From: Candidatus Latescibacterota bacterium
Lineage (GTDB): Bacteria > Latescibacterota > UBA2968 > GCA-2709665
Direction of reading: 5' to 3'
Assembly: GCA_021295655.1 (NCBI GenBank)
Contig: JAGWBX010000027.1
Coordinates: 1 to 64,000 of the forward strand
DNA length: 64,000 nt
Of the stretch, positions 1-8,304 are shown in pieces; positions within the stretch are counted from its first letter, which is position 1, and each line of letters opens with the position of its first letter. The notes beneath the pieces are model-generated. The model ran no database searches. It was given only the letters and a program-made list of their open reading frames with translations, and was not told the origin of the DNA. Both the position numbers and the translations under genes were made by a program.

Positions 1-1
1 A

Positions 2-544
2 CGCCTTGTGCAGAATATGGACCCGAGAGGGTATGAAGTCATTCCCATTTCGGCGCCCAACGACATCGAGATGCACCACCACTATCTCTGGCGATTCTGG
101 AACCGAATGCCCAAGACCGGACACATCACCATTTTTGACCGTTCCTGGTACGGGAGGGTTCTGGTTGAACGCATCGAGGGATTCTGTTCGGAATCAGAGT
201 GGAAACGCGCCTACCGGGAAATCAACGAAATGGAAGAACACCTGACGAACTTTGGCGCCGTTATTCTCAAATTCTGGATGCACGTGGACAAAGACGAACA
301 GCTCAACCGGTTCAAGGACCGGAAAAAGAACCCCCACAAGCGGTGGAAGCTCGGGGACGAGGACTGGAGAAACCGGGAGAAGTGGGACGCATACGAAGAA
401 GCGGTGGAAGAAATGATCCATCGGACCAGCACACCGGAAGCACCGTGGGTGATTGTCGAGTCCAACTCGAAGTATTATGCCAGAGTCAAGGTGCTGAAAA
501 CCGTTACTCGAAAACTGGAGTCGCGCCTCGGCATCCGGCGTTGA
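2..544 (+). CDS. Polyphosphate kinase 2 family protein, C-terminal part (cut by window edge)
   Basis: The reading frame is open from the first bases of the window, so the N-terminus lies outside. The visible ~180 residues match the PPK2 fold, which moves phosphate between polyphosphate and nucleotides. The stretch DRSWYGRVLVERIEGF is the typical PPK2 lid and binding segment, followed by a KDRKKNPHKRWKL basic region and a WVIVESNSKYYARVKVL strand. The form DRSWYGRVLVERV is common in polyphosphate:AMP phosphotransferases, but without the Walker A part the nucleotide preference (AMP, ADP or GDP) cannot be decided. The next gene starts 22 bp downstream on the same strand. Confidence 0.85.
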   Translation, partial: RLVQNMDPRGYEVIPISAPNDIEMHHHYLWRFWNRMPKTGHITIFDRSWYGRVLVERIEGFCSESEWKRAYREINEMEEHLTNFGAVILKFWMHVDKDEQLNRFKDRKKNPHKRWKLGDEDWRNREKWDAYEEAVEEMIHRTSTPEAPWVIVESNSKYYARVKVLKTVTRKLESRLGIRR

Positions 545-566
545 TCCTATATCGAGGAGAATCCCG

Positions 567-1820
567 ATGCATATCAAAAAGGTTGATCTCACGTTCCTGG
601 ATGTGCCGTTCACGCCACACAGCAACGAATTTCTCCAATACTGGCTTCCCCAGTGGCGCATCATCCAGATTTGCCGGCTCACTATGGACAACGGTATTGT
701 GGGATACGGCGAAACCGTTCACAACTATACATGGGCCCAGGTACCCGAACAGATCGATAGCCGTATTCAGGGCCGGCCCGCCGCAGAGTTGATGTGGGAC
801 GACAACCTGGGCGCAGGCGTTCAAATGGCGTTGTTCGATGCTGTGGGGAAAACCCTTGGCGTGCCGGTCTACCGGCTGCTGGGCACAAAGGTCCGGGACT
901 GGTGCCCGATTTCCTGGTGGCACATGGACATGCCGGCCGGGGACTGGGCCGAAGAGTGCCGTCAGGCCGTGAACGCAGGATATATGAGCGCCAAACTCAA
1001 AGCCCGGCCCTGGTTCGATCTGCACGCATCGGTGCAAGCCGTACAGGAGGTGGTCCCGGACGGGTTCCATCTCGACTTTGACTACAACGGAACGCTGGGC
1101 AATTCGGCAAACGCCGTACCTCATCTGAAGGAATTGGAAGCCTATCCCGAGATCGCTATGGTAGAAACGCCGATTCCCCAGAACGACGTGGCGGGCAACC
1201 GCCAGATCCGAACGCGTTTCAATCGGCCTCTCGCCATGCACTACGGAAGTCCGCCCGCAATCACCGCTCTGAAAGAAGACGTAACGGACGGCTTCGTGCT
1301 GTGCGCGGGCGCGTCACGGTTGTTGAGGCAGGCCGCCGTGTGCGACGAAGCCAACAAGCCCTTCTGGCTGCAACTCGTCGGCACGGGGATTACAACGGCA
1401 TGGGCCGCGCACCTCGGCGCGGTGCTGCCGCAGGCCAGATGGCCGGCCATCACCTGCATGAACATCTGGGAACACGCACTGATCGACGCGCCTCATTACG
1501 TGCGTGGCGGGTTTTACAGGGTGCCCGAAGCGCCGGGTCTGGGCATCGACGTCGATGTTGCCGCGTTATCGCAATATGCAGTCTCTCACGCGTGGGTCGA
1601 CCCACCCCGTCATCTCTACAGATACGCCCGTGCCAATGGAGAAATCACCTGCTACGCATGCAGCCGGCAGGACCTGCACCGGATATACGTTGAAGACGCG
1701 CAGCCGATTTCAGAACCCGGCTCGATTCTGACGGTTGTACCCGACGACGGAAGCGAAGGATTCGACAGCCGGTACCGGGCGGCCTCCCGATCGCCGGTCA
1801 GGGAAAATGCCCGGCCCTGA
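567..1820 (+). CDS. Enolase-superfamily (mandelate racemase/muconate lactonizing-like) protein
   Basis: A 417-residue protein with the two-domain enolase-superfamily layout: an N-terminal capping domain and a barrel. It likely acts on a carboxylic or sugar acid by proton abstraction. The KxK motif is seen in SAKLKARPW, and the first two metal ligands in HLDFDYN and VETPIPQ. Where the third acidic metal ligand is expected after the next strand, the sequence reads RPLAMHYGSPP, with no Asp or Glu. The late His of the racemase dyad is also not obvious (LQLVGTGITTAW). It may belong to a divergent subgroup, so substrate and activity are open. An RBS-like GAGGAG lies about 8 bp before the ATG. It converges on lysC across a shared terminator. 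Confidence 0.8.
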   Translation: MHIKKVDLTFLDVPFTPHSNEFLQYWLPQWRIIQICRLTMDNGIVGYGETVHNYTWAQVPEQIDSRIQGRPAAELMWDDNLGAGVQMALFDAVGKTLGVPVYRLLGTKVRDWCPISWWHMDMPAGDWAEECRQAVNAGYMSAKLKARPWFDLHASVQAVQEVVPDGFHLDFDYNGTLGNSANAVPHLKELEAYPEIAMVETPIPQNDVAGNRQIRTRFNRPLAMHYGSPPAITALKEDVTDGFVLCAGASRLLRQAAVCDEANKPFWLQLVGTGITTAWAAHLGAVLPQARWPAITCMNIWEHALIDAPHYVRGGFYRVPEAPGLGIDVDVAALSQYAVSHAWVDPPRHLYRYARANGEITCYACSRQDLHRIYVEDAQPISEPGSILTVVPDDGSEGFDSRYRAASRSPVRENARP

Positions 1821-1857
1821 CGATTCGACTCCCCTGTCCGCCAGCGGATATAAACCC

Positions 1858-1888
1858 AAAAGGGGCTTCCTTTATGGAAGCCCCTTTT
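1858..1888. terminator. Bidirectional rho-independent terminator
   Basis: AAAAGGGGCTTCC, a 5-nt loop, then GGAAGCCCCTTTT. The 13-bp stem has an A-run on one side and a T-run on the other, so it serves both convergent genes (enolase-like and lysC). Confidence 0.93.
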
Positions 1889-1911
1889 GCGGATAAACAC
1901 GTGTACGCGGA

Positions 1912-3219
1912 TCAGTCAACAAAAGCATCGTATATGGCGCGAACAGCGCGCTTGTAGTCCGCTTCTTCCACACCGACGATGATATTGATTTCGGATGCAC
2001 CCTGATCGATCACCCGGACGTTCACGCGTGCTTCGGCAAGCGCGGTGAACAGACGCGCGGCAATGCCGATTCGCTGTGACATGCCTTCGCCGACGGTTGC
2101 AATGAGCGCCAATCCCTGCAGCAGTTCCACCCGATCCGGCTGCAGGATCCGTTGAATATCGTCGACGAGGCGCTCGCCTTTCCCGCCCAGCTGGTCGTCC
2201 CGCATGATCACGGACATTGTATCGATCCCGGACGGGGTGTGTTCGTAACTGATATCGTGCGATGCCACCACCTCGAGCACCTGCCGGCCGAACCCCTTCT
2301 GCTGGTTCATCATTGCCTTTTCGATAAACAGCATCGTAAATGCCGGCTGTCCGGCCACACCGGCAATGAGATCGTCTGTCAATTCCCTCCGGGCCAGGAT
2401 GCGGGTTCCGCGATCCCGGAGCCGGTTCGTGTTGCGGATATGGATGGGAATTCCGGCCGCCCGTACGGGAAACATGGCCTCGTCGTGGAAAACGGATGCG
2501 CCCATATAAGCCAGTTCCCGAACCTCGCGATACGTGATTTCACGAACCGGCCGCGCATCCGGCACCAGGCCCGGATCCGCCATCAGCAGACCGGATACGT
2601 CGGTCCAGTTCTCGTAGACCTCTGCACCGACGGCCCGCGCCACGATAGCGCCGGTGATGTCGGAACCGCCTCGTGAAAACGTCCGTACCGCGCCGCCGGG
2701 ATCGCTGCCGTAGAATCCGGGTACAACGAACATCCCGCTACCGTCGACCCGATCCCAGATAAGGCGGTAACTTGCAGGGTCCAGTTCGCCGTCCGCACGA
2801 AAACGGATGGCTTCCGCCGCGTCGATGAACGTTGCGTCCAGATAATCGGATATCACCTGCCCGCACAGATACTCGCCCCTCGAAGCGACAAAATCCCGTG
2901 ACGCTCCATTGTCGATATTCACTTTCAGTTCGTCGAGCAACTGGCCGATATTGAGCGAGATACCCAGTTTTGCCACCAGTTCTGCGTATCTTGTGCGTAC
3001 TATTGCGTAGGGTTGGGAAAAATCCAGATTCTGCCTGGCCAGTTCGTGGCACAGGTAAAGCAGGTCCGTAATTTTCGTATCCGCATCGTTGCGCTTGCCG
3101 GGCGCGGAGGGTACGATAAGACGCCGTCGTGAATCGGATTCGATGATCTTCTTGACCTGTGACACCTGCCGCTCGTCGGCCAGCGAACTCCCGCCGAATT
3201 TGCACACGACCGTTCCCAT
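1912..3219 (-). CDS. lysC: Aspartate kinase
   Basis: Phosphorylates aspartate, the first step to lysine, threonine, methionine and diaminopimelate. The N-terminus carries the kinase signature VCKFGGSSLA, then SRGGSDITGAIVARA and YENWTDVSG in the nucleotide/aspartate-binding domain. The C-terminal ~130 residues form tandem ACT domains (LFIEKAMMNQQKGF ... VIDQGASEINIIVGV) that usually mediate feedback inhibition. A TTG at 3231 directly abuts AGGAGG, so the ATG at 3219 (435 residues) is the more plausible start. It is monofunctional, with no homoserine dehydrogenase fused. The next pathway enzyme, asd, is about 48 kb away behind a lysine riboswitch. I see no riboswitch in the ~100 bp upstream here. 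Confidence 0.95.
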   Translation of the reverse strand: MGTVVCKFGGSSLADERQVSQVKKIIESDSRRRLIVPSAPGKRNDADTKITDLLYLCHELARQNLDFSQPYAIVRTRYAELVAKLGISLNIGQLLDELKVNIDNGASRDFVASRGEYLCGQVISDYLDATFIDAAEAIRFRADGELDPASYRLIWDRVDGSGMFVVPGFYGSDPGGAVRTFSRGGSDITGAIVARAVGAEVYENWTDVSGLLMADPGLVPDARPVREITYREVRELAYMGASVFHDEAMFPVRAAGIPIHIRNTNRLRDRGTRILARRELTDDLIAGVAGQPAFTMLFIEKAMMNQQKGFGRQVLEVVASHDISYEHTPSGIDTMSVIMRDDQLGGKGERLVDDIQRILQPDRVELLQGLALIATVGEGMSQRIGIAARLFTALAEARVNVRVIDQGASEINIIVGVEEADYKRAVRAIYDAFVD

Positions 3220-3322
3220 ACCCCGCTTCAACCTCCTTTCGGCGCCCGGTCTCCAACCGGCATTTCTCGTTGCCGACTTCGGTTGCGGGCGCCCGCGATA
3301 CGCTATGCGATTGACCCCGACG

Positions 3323-4243
3323 TTACGCGGGATTCCGCTTCTGATACAGGCGAAGCTCCTTCAGCAACTCCCTCGCGGGCGTGAGACCCGGGTCAATCCG
3401 CAGCGCCTCATTCAACGCGTCGATCGCATGTTGCAGATCCGATGAATCATTGCGCCGCTCGGACAACCGCCAGAAGCACAGACCGATAACGTGATGCGCC
3501 CTGGCTCTGTCTTCCTTCCCGAGGAACTCATAGTCCAGCGCTTTCCTTGCCAGGTCGACGCCTTCCTCGTAGCGTGCGGACCTGAACGTGTAATACGACG
3601 CGAATACCCTGGCATGGGCGATCGCGTCGTCTCCGACCCCATATTCCAGTCCCCGATTCACAATCCGAAGCGCTTCGGCATAGCGTCTGGCGCTTTCCAG
3701 CATCCGCGCGACGTCGGTCGCCTGCCGGCACAGTTTGTCACGCCAGGCCTTGTCGGTCTCGGTTGGACGAAACTCGTACTTCGACCAGAGGCTGTCCTGC
3801 AGCCCCCAGACGCTCAGCACACTCTGTATGATCCAGGGATGACCCGTCGTTGCGCCGGATCGGGCATTCAGGTAGGAATTGTTGTAATAATGTCGACCCA
3901 GCGCACGGACAACCGGCGGGTAACCCGGCGCAACAGAATCCACACGGGAATACAGTGGGACCCATTGGCCTTCACCGAGGGAATCCGCTCCGGCCAGCAA
4001 TGCCTGAGCCCTCACCAGCTGCCCATGCCGCTCTGACGCCTTCCTTCCGGACGGTGTATCCCCGTATTCCTCCGCAATCCCGGCGTAATGTTCGATCGTC
4101 TGCGGCAGGGATTCCACCCGTTCCTCGAGGTCTCTGAAAACGACATAGTACAGTCGCTGTGCCTTCTTCTCCCTGCGCGCGGCTTCGTTGTCACACCCGG
4201 CACACATTGCAAGACACAGGATGACTGGAATCACTCTCGTCAT
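3323..4243 (-). CDS. TPR-containing lipoprotein
   Basis: Starting at the ATG at 4243 gives a lipoprotein signal (MTRVIPVILCLAMCAGC), preceded by GGGGAG at 9 bp. The 306-residue protein has helical repeats, clearest at the C-terminus (AIDALNEALRIDPGLTPARELL), typical of TPR units. It is probably a periplasmic or outer-membrane-anchored scaffold; no function can be named. The frame is open upstream to a TTG at 4336, but that extension is made of the 169-bp intergenic repeat and should not be counted as protein. It lies between lysC and hprK on the same strand, with the repeat separating it from hprK. Confidence 0.75.
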   Translation of the reverse strand: MTRVIPVILCLAMCAGCDNEAARREKKAQRLYYVVFRDLEERVESLPQTIEHYAGIAEEYGDTPSGRKASERHGQLVRAQALLAGADSLGEGQWVPLYSRVDSVAPGYPPVVRALGRHYYNNSYLNARSGATTGHPWIIQSVLSVWGLQDSLWSKYEFRPTETDKAWRDKLCRQATDVARMLESARRYAEALRIVNRGLEYGVGDDAIAHARVFASYYTFRSARYEEGVDLARKALDYEFLGKEDRARAHHVIGLCFWRLSERRNDSSDLQHAIDALNEALRIDPGLTPARELLKELRLYQKRNPA

Positions 4244-4262
4244 TACGTATCGCTCCCCGGTT

Positions 4263-4431
4263 TTAACCCCAATCTGAAAAAACAACAACTCGGCAATGAG
4301 ACGAAAACCCCTGAAACGGGGCGTAACGGTCGTCAAAAGGGAAATTCTTTCAGTTCACGTCCGGTCACCTGGTGTATCCTGGTAATCAGAAGTTAAATCG
4401 CCTTTATCTACTTAGATATATTCGGTTTTAC
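4263..4431 (-). repeat. 169-bp intergenic repeat, copy A
   Basis: Read on the minus strand, this segment aligns without gaps to 34296-34464 on the plus strand, with about 25 mismatches in 169 positions (hand alignment, ~85%). Conserved parts include a GACGACCGTT box, a hairpin CGCCCC-GTTTCA-GGGG, flanking GACGA/TCGTC arms, and a terminal GATTGGGG. It sits between hprK and the TPR lipoprotein gene. I see no coding content. Confidence 0.85.
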
Positions 4432-4560
4432 TTCCCCGAAGAAGTACGAATCAAGGTTTAACTGCGGCGCCATGAATTGATGCAGTCTGACAGGCGCCGG
4501 TGCATTTCGTTCGCGTCGTCTCGAGAGCTGTTGTATTCCAGCAACCTGAATACAACCTGG

Positions 4561-5529
4561 CTACTCGATGTCGGCTCGAATCGGCATCTCCAGTGCACCC
4601 TTCCGGCTGATTTTGTCGATTAATCTGCGGTTGAACTCCCGAGCCGTATGGTAACCCTGAATCTTGAGCTGATAGTTCAATGCAATGGCTTCGGCAATGA
4701 CCGTGATGTTCTTGCCCGGATAGATAGGCACGGTCACCTTTGGAATCTCCACGTCTAGAATAGACACCCAGTCCTCTTCCAACCCAACGCGCTCGTAGGA
4801 TTCGGTCTCGTCCCATTCCACAAGCTGAACCACGACCTCGACCCTTTTCTGAATTCGAAAAGCGGCGATACCGAACATGTGCCTGACGTTCAGAATGCCG
4901 AGACCGCGGACCTCCATGTGATCCCTGAGCGTATCGCCGCAGGTGCCAACCAGAATCCCCTGGAGCTTTCTGGACACCAGCACGATGTCGTCGGCAACCA
5001 GGCGGTGCCCGCGCTCGACGAGGTCCAGCGCAATTTCACTCTTGCCGATGCCACTTCGACCGGTAAACAGAAGACCGATTCCGTAAACATCGACAAGAGA
5101 TCCATGGATGGCGGTGCGGGGCGCGAATACGTCGTCCAGATAGTACGAGAAGAGATGCGAAAATTTCGTAGTGGAGAACGGAGTGACCATCAGCGGAATC
5201 CCGCGCTGTCCGGCCAGATCCACCATCGTCCGCGGCACCTCGTTGCCGTCTGTAACCACCACACAGGGGATATCGAATTGAAACACCGTCTCGAGTACCG
5301 TGCGGAGTCTGCGGGTTGACAGGCCATCGAGGTACAACATTTCCGAGTTGCCCAGTACCTGTGCGCGATCGAACGTAAACAGACCCACAAATCCGGCCAG
5401 CACGAGACCGGGTCGGTGCACATCGCTGGACGTCAGCGCCTTGTCGGTGCTGCCTTTGCCGGCTATCAATTTCAGGGCCAGCTTTTCGCCGAACTGTTCC
5501 AGGACTTCGGCGATTGTGATTTTCTGCAC
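4561..5529 (-). CDS. hprK: HPr kinase/phosphorylase
   Basis: Phosphorylates and dephosphorylates HPr or an HPr-like protein on serine, linking carbon status to gene control or transport. Visible features are the N-terminal KITIAEVLEQF segment, HGSLVDVYGIGLL, a Walker A loop GRSGIGKSE near residue 155, ADDIVLV, and the family signature EVRGLGILNV. The length of 322 residues fits the family. The chosen start is GTG at 5529 (VQKITIAEVL, as in most HprK proteins), preceded by GGAG at a good distance; a TTG at 5580 would add 17 poorly conserved residues. No HPr, EI or EII gene is in the window. It is divergent from two antiporter-like genes. Confidence 0.95.
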   Translation of the reverse strand: MQKITIAEVLEQFGEKLALKLIAGKGSTDKALTSSDVHRPGLVLAGFVGLFTFDRAQVLGNSEMLYLDGLSTRRLRTVLETVFQFDIPCVVVTDGNEVPRTMVDLAGQRGIPLMVTPFSTTKFSHLFSYYLDDVFAPRTAIHGSLVDVYGIGLLFTGRSGIGKSEIALDLVERGHRLVADDIVLVSRKLQGILVGTCGDTLRDHMEVRGLGILNVRHMFGIAAFRIQKRVEVVVQLVEWDETESYERVGLEEDWVSILDVEIPKVTVPIYPGKNITVIAEAIALNYQLKIQGYHTAREFNRRLIDKISRKGALEMPIRADIE

Positions 5530-5668
5530 ACGACGCTCCGCGGCTGGGCGTGGCGGCGAGCCCGATGACGAGGTCTGCAAAGACAGAATCCGTATGCCCC
5601 GGGCTACGCCGGTCTATCTGCAGACCAACGCGTATAACCTGTAAAATAATAGGTTCTTGCAGGATGCG

Positions 5669-5697
5669 AATATATACCAAAACACCAGACCTGTCAA
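5669..5697 (-). promoter_or_regulatory. Sigma70-type promoter for hprK
   Basis: On the minus strand TTGACA (5692-5697), a 17-bp spacer and TATATT (5669-5674). This is near consensus and 140 bp upstream of the chosen hprK start. Confidence 0.85.
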
Positions 5698-5730
5698 GAC
5701 GTTGGATTACATCGATAAGGGACTTCGACC

Positions 5731-5759
5731 TTGACTTGGTACCGGCCAGAGGCTATACT
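5731..5759 (+). promoter_or_regulatory. Sigma70-type promoter for antiporter-like pair
   Basis: TTGACT (5731-5736), 17-bp spacer, TATACT (5754-5759), about 55 bp upstream of the ATG at 5814. It is divergent from the hprK promoter; the two cores are 33 bp apart. Confidence 0.85.
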
Positions 5760-5813
5760 CCGTACACGGTTTCACCACCGCGACAACCGGTCAGAGGGAA
5801 ACGAGTACCGCTC

Positions 5814-7022
5814 ATGCAAGTCATCGCCAGCATCTACCTCATCTACGTCATCTGCCTGGTCTGCCGCAACCTGTTCGTACGACGGAAGCTTGCCGCGCCA
5901 CTGGACAGTCTGCGCGCCAGTCACCTGCATTTTGTTCCGATCGGGATCGCCGCGGGCGTCGTCCTCGCAACGGACCACGACCTGGCTGCTGTCGTCGAAG
6001 GCATACAAAGAGGACTCCTGGGCGTCATTCTGGTCTGGCTTGGTATTGTCACGGGTCTCCGGTTCGATTTTCGGCGCCTGGGAAGGCGAGCGTCGCGGCA
6101 CCATGCGCTTGAAGGACTTCAGGTCGTGGGAACGGCCGCCCTGGTCTTTTTTCTCGCCCTGTTGTGGCGACCTGTGTTGCGATATCAAATGGGCATTGCG
6201 GCCGAACCCGCCCTTGTTGCTTTGCTGTTGGGCGTGCTTGCATGCACGCTCCGAATGCCGGATCGGATTTTTTACGTCCGATCCGTTCTTGTAACGCCCG
6301 ACATCGATCAGGCGCCGGCCGGACCTCTCATCACGAACGCGGTTGGGATGACGCTCCTTACGGTCCTGTACCCCTATTGTGCAGGCGTCACCGTGATGGA
6401 AGTAGGGCCGTTCACATTGGTGAGTACCAGCAGTTTCTGGGCGTTATACGCGTGTGCGGGAATTCTTCTGGGGCTGCTTCTTACATTTGTCTTCAGCACC
6501 TTTCAGGAGGATGTCGTGTGTGCGATTATTGCGGCCGGTACCGTCGCGACGTTCGGTGGACTCTGCGCAGGAAAGGCGATTCCCGGGGTTATCGTTGGAT
6601 TCATTTCGGGCGTATGGTTCATCAATACGACCACCCGGCGCCGCGATGCGCTTGAAATACTGGAGAAAATCACCGGTATCGTGCAGCCCGTCTTTTTCCT
6701 GGTTATCGGCGGCCTGCTTGCAACACAGAACCTGACCGTCTTAAGATTGACCGCTTTCGCCTTTCTGTTTCTGGTCGCCAGAAGTCTGGCGAGGGGAATC
6801 AGCCTGACGGTTGCCGCCCGGCTGACCCGCTGCTATCTCTCGCTAACCGAAATCATCGGCTCAGCGCTCAGGCCGCTCGGGACGTTGTCTGTTGCACTGG
6901 CGGCTCAGCTGCTCCTGCTGGATTCGGGGCCCAACCTGTACGCACTTATCGCCGCTGTCCTTGTTGCGGCAGCAATCGGCCAGGTCTTACCGTTGCCCAA
7001 ACCTCGAGACGTTTCCGCCTGA
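5814..7022 (+). CDS. Antiporter-like integral membrane protein A
   Basis: About 402 residues, almost entirely hydrophobic helices (roughly 11-12). The start at ATG 5814 gives a protein opening directly in a membrane helix (MQVIASIYLIYVICLV). The frame is open further upstream into the promoter region, which is unlikely to be translated. The overall pattern resembles cation:proton antiporters of the CPA/Kef type, with GITLVW-like and GGLLATQNL helix turns, but no diagnostic ion-binding motif is clear. It is followed after 24 bp by a second protein of similar size and architecture, so the two are probably co-transcribed and may work together. The shared regulatory region with hprK suggests a link to that kinase. 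Confidence 0.7.
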   Translation: MQVIASIYLIYVICLVCRNLFVRRKLAAPLDSLRASHLHFVPIGIAAGVVLATDHDLAAVVEGIQRGLLGVILVWLGIVTGLRFDFRRLGRRASRHHALEGLQVVGTAALVFFLALLWRPVLRYQMGIAAEPALVALLLGVLACTLRMPDRIFYVRSVLVTPDIDQAPAGPLITNAVGMTLLTVLYPYCAGVTVMEVGPFTLVSTSSFWALYACAGILLGLLLTFVFSTFQEDVVCAIIAAGTVATFGGLCAGKAIPGVIVGFISGVWFINTTTRRRDALEILEKITGIVQPVFFLVIGGLLATQNLTVLRLTAFAFLFLVARSLARGISLTVAARLTRCYLSLTEIIGSALRPLGTLSVALAAQLLLLDSGPNLYALIAAVLVAAAIGQVLPLPKPRDVSA

Positions 7023-7046
7023 GGCGAAACGTACGGAAGACAACTC

Positions 7047-8270
7047 ATGAGGCGGTTTCTTATCTGCGTTGTTTTGTGCGTGGTTGTGTGGGGTGCCCAA
7101 CACGACTTTCCGCATTCGATCCGGCCCGTGGTATATGTCGGACTCATGCTGGTCGTACCGCTGACGCTGGCGGGCACGCTGAAGGGCTCAGGCATTCCCA
7201 TCCACGTTGTACCCCTCGTGCTGGGATTTCTTGCCAGCGGATTCGGAATCCGGAACACGGATGCATTCGTTGCAACTTCGCCACTTGCCGAACTTGCCCA
7301 GGTCTGGGTAGGCCTTTACCTCGGAGCCAGTTTCTCCTATCACAGATTCTTCAGCAAGAATCTCGGTGTGGTCGCGATTATCTCCCTGGGCGCAACACTC
7401 GTCCCGGCCTTTCTGGCGTTGTTTTTGTTGTTGGATTTCCCGGTCGTCCAGGCAATTCGCCTGGGACTGCTTGTCGGGATGTCCGGACCGATGAGCACGC
7501 TCATCTCCCAACCTGATCGACGGGAGGCCCTGTCCTTTTCGATTTCATTCTGGTTCCTCGCCGACCTCATCGTGCGCACACCGGGCCTGTACCGGGCGGT
7601 TCCCTGCGCAATAATGTGGGCGGTGGGCGTCGAGCTCATATCGAGGATAACTCACACGGTCAGAACCGGGAAGGGCGGACCGGTTCTGTTTGGCGCAATC
7701 GTGGCGACGCTTTTCATTTGTGCTCGAGCGATGCATATATCCCCACTCTTTCTGTCGCTCGTAACAGGTGCAGGCGTGTCCGTCAGGTCGGGGAGGTCCG
7801 GATTCGCGCTGAGGGGAATGGCGCCGATGTCGGCCCCTCTCGCACACGTCGTACTCACGTATTATGCGGCTGGCCTTGACTTTGGGGGCCTTTTTGAACT
7901 GTCCGCGCTCCACTGGAAGATTCTGGGCATCTATGTGGCCGCGATGCTCCTGGGCAAGACCGCCGGCGGACTCTCCGCCATGCGTTACGCCCGCTTTTAC
8001 GTTCGAGACTGGTCGCAGTTGCTCCCTCAGGGGTTTTTCGTATTTGTTTTTCTCCACGAAGTGTTCCCGCCGGTGATGGAGCCGGCAGCGCGCAGCGGGC
8101 TGACCGCCGGGGTGGTCCTCATCTGCGGCGTTGCCATCCCCCTGATGACGTCTCCCATTCTCTTCCTGTACGAACGCATGGATCGCAGGCGTATTCAGGA
8201 TGCCTCGAGATCGACAGGTTCCGAGGAATCAGAAAGGCCATCCACAGGCGGGATGGCCGGGTTACTCTAA
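7047..8270 (+). CDS. Antiporter-like integral membrane protein B
   Basis: A 407-residue polytopic protein (about 12 hydrophobic helices), beginning with MRRFLICVVLCVVVWG and ending in a charged, serine-rich cytoplasmic tail. Segments such as LAELAQVWVGLYLGASF and LGLLVGMSGPMSTLISQPDRREALSF resemble the helix hairpins of CPA-type cation:proton antiporters. It is the tandem partner of the preceding gene and similar to it in length and topology, though only weakly in sequence. Function is inferred from fold-like pattern only. The 3' end is 34 bp from the end of the convergent fadL-like gene, with no strong hairpin seen between them. Confidence 0.7.
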   Translation: MRRFLICVVLCVVVWGAQHDFPHSIRPVVYVGLMLVVPLTLAGTLKGSGIPIHVVPLVLGFLASGFGIRNTDAFVATSPLAELAQVWVGLYLGASFSYHRFFSKNLGVVAIISLGATLVPAFLALFLLLDFPVVQAIRLGLLVGMSGPMSTLISQPDRREALSFSISFWFLADLIVRTPGLYRAVPCAIMWAVGVELISRITHTVRTGKGGPVLFGAIVATLFICARAMHISPLFLSLVTGAGVSVRSGRSGFALRGMAPMSAPLAHVVLTYYAAGLDFGGLFELSALHWKILGIYVAAMLLGKTAGGLSAMRYARFYVRDWSQLLPQGFFVFVFLHEVFPPVMEPAARSGLTAGVVLICGVAIPLMTSPILFLYERMDRRRIQDASRSTGSEESERPSTGGMAGLL

Positions 8271-8304
8271 AACACAAAATCCACTCACTGCTGCCAATCG
8301 GACG

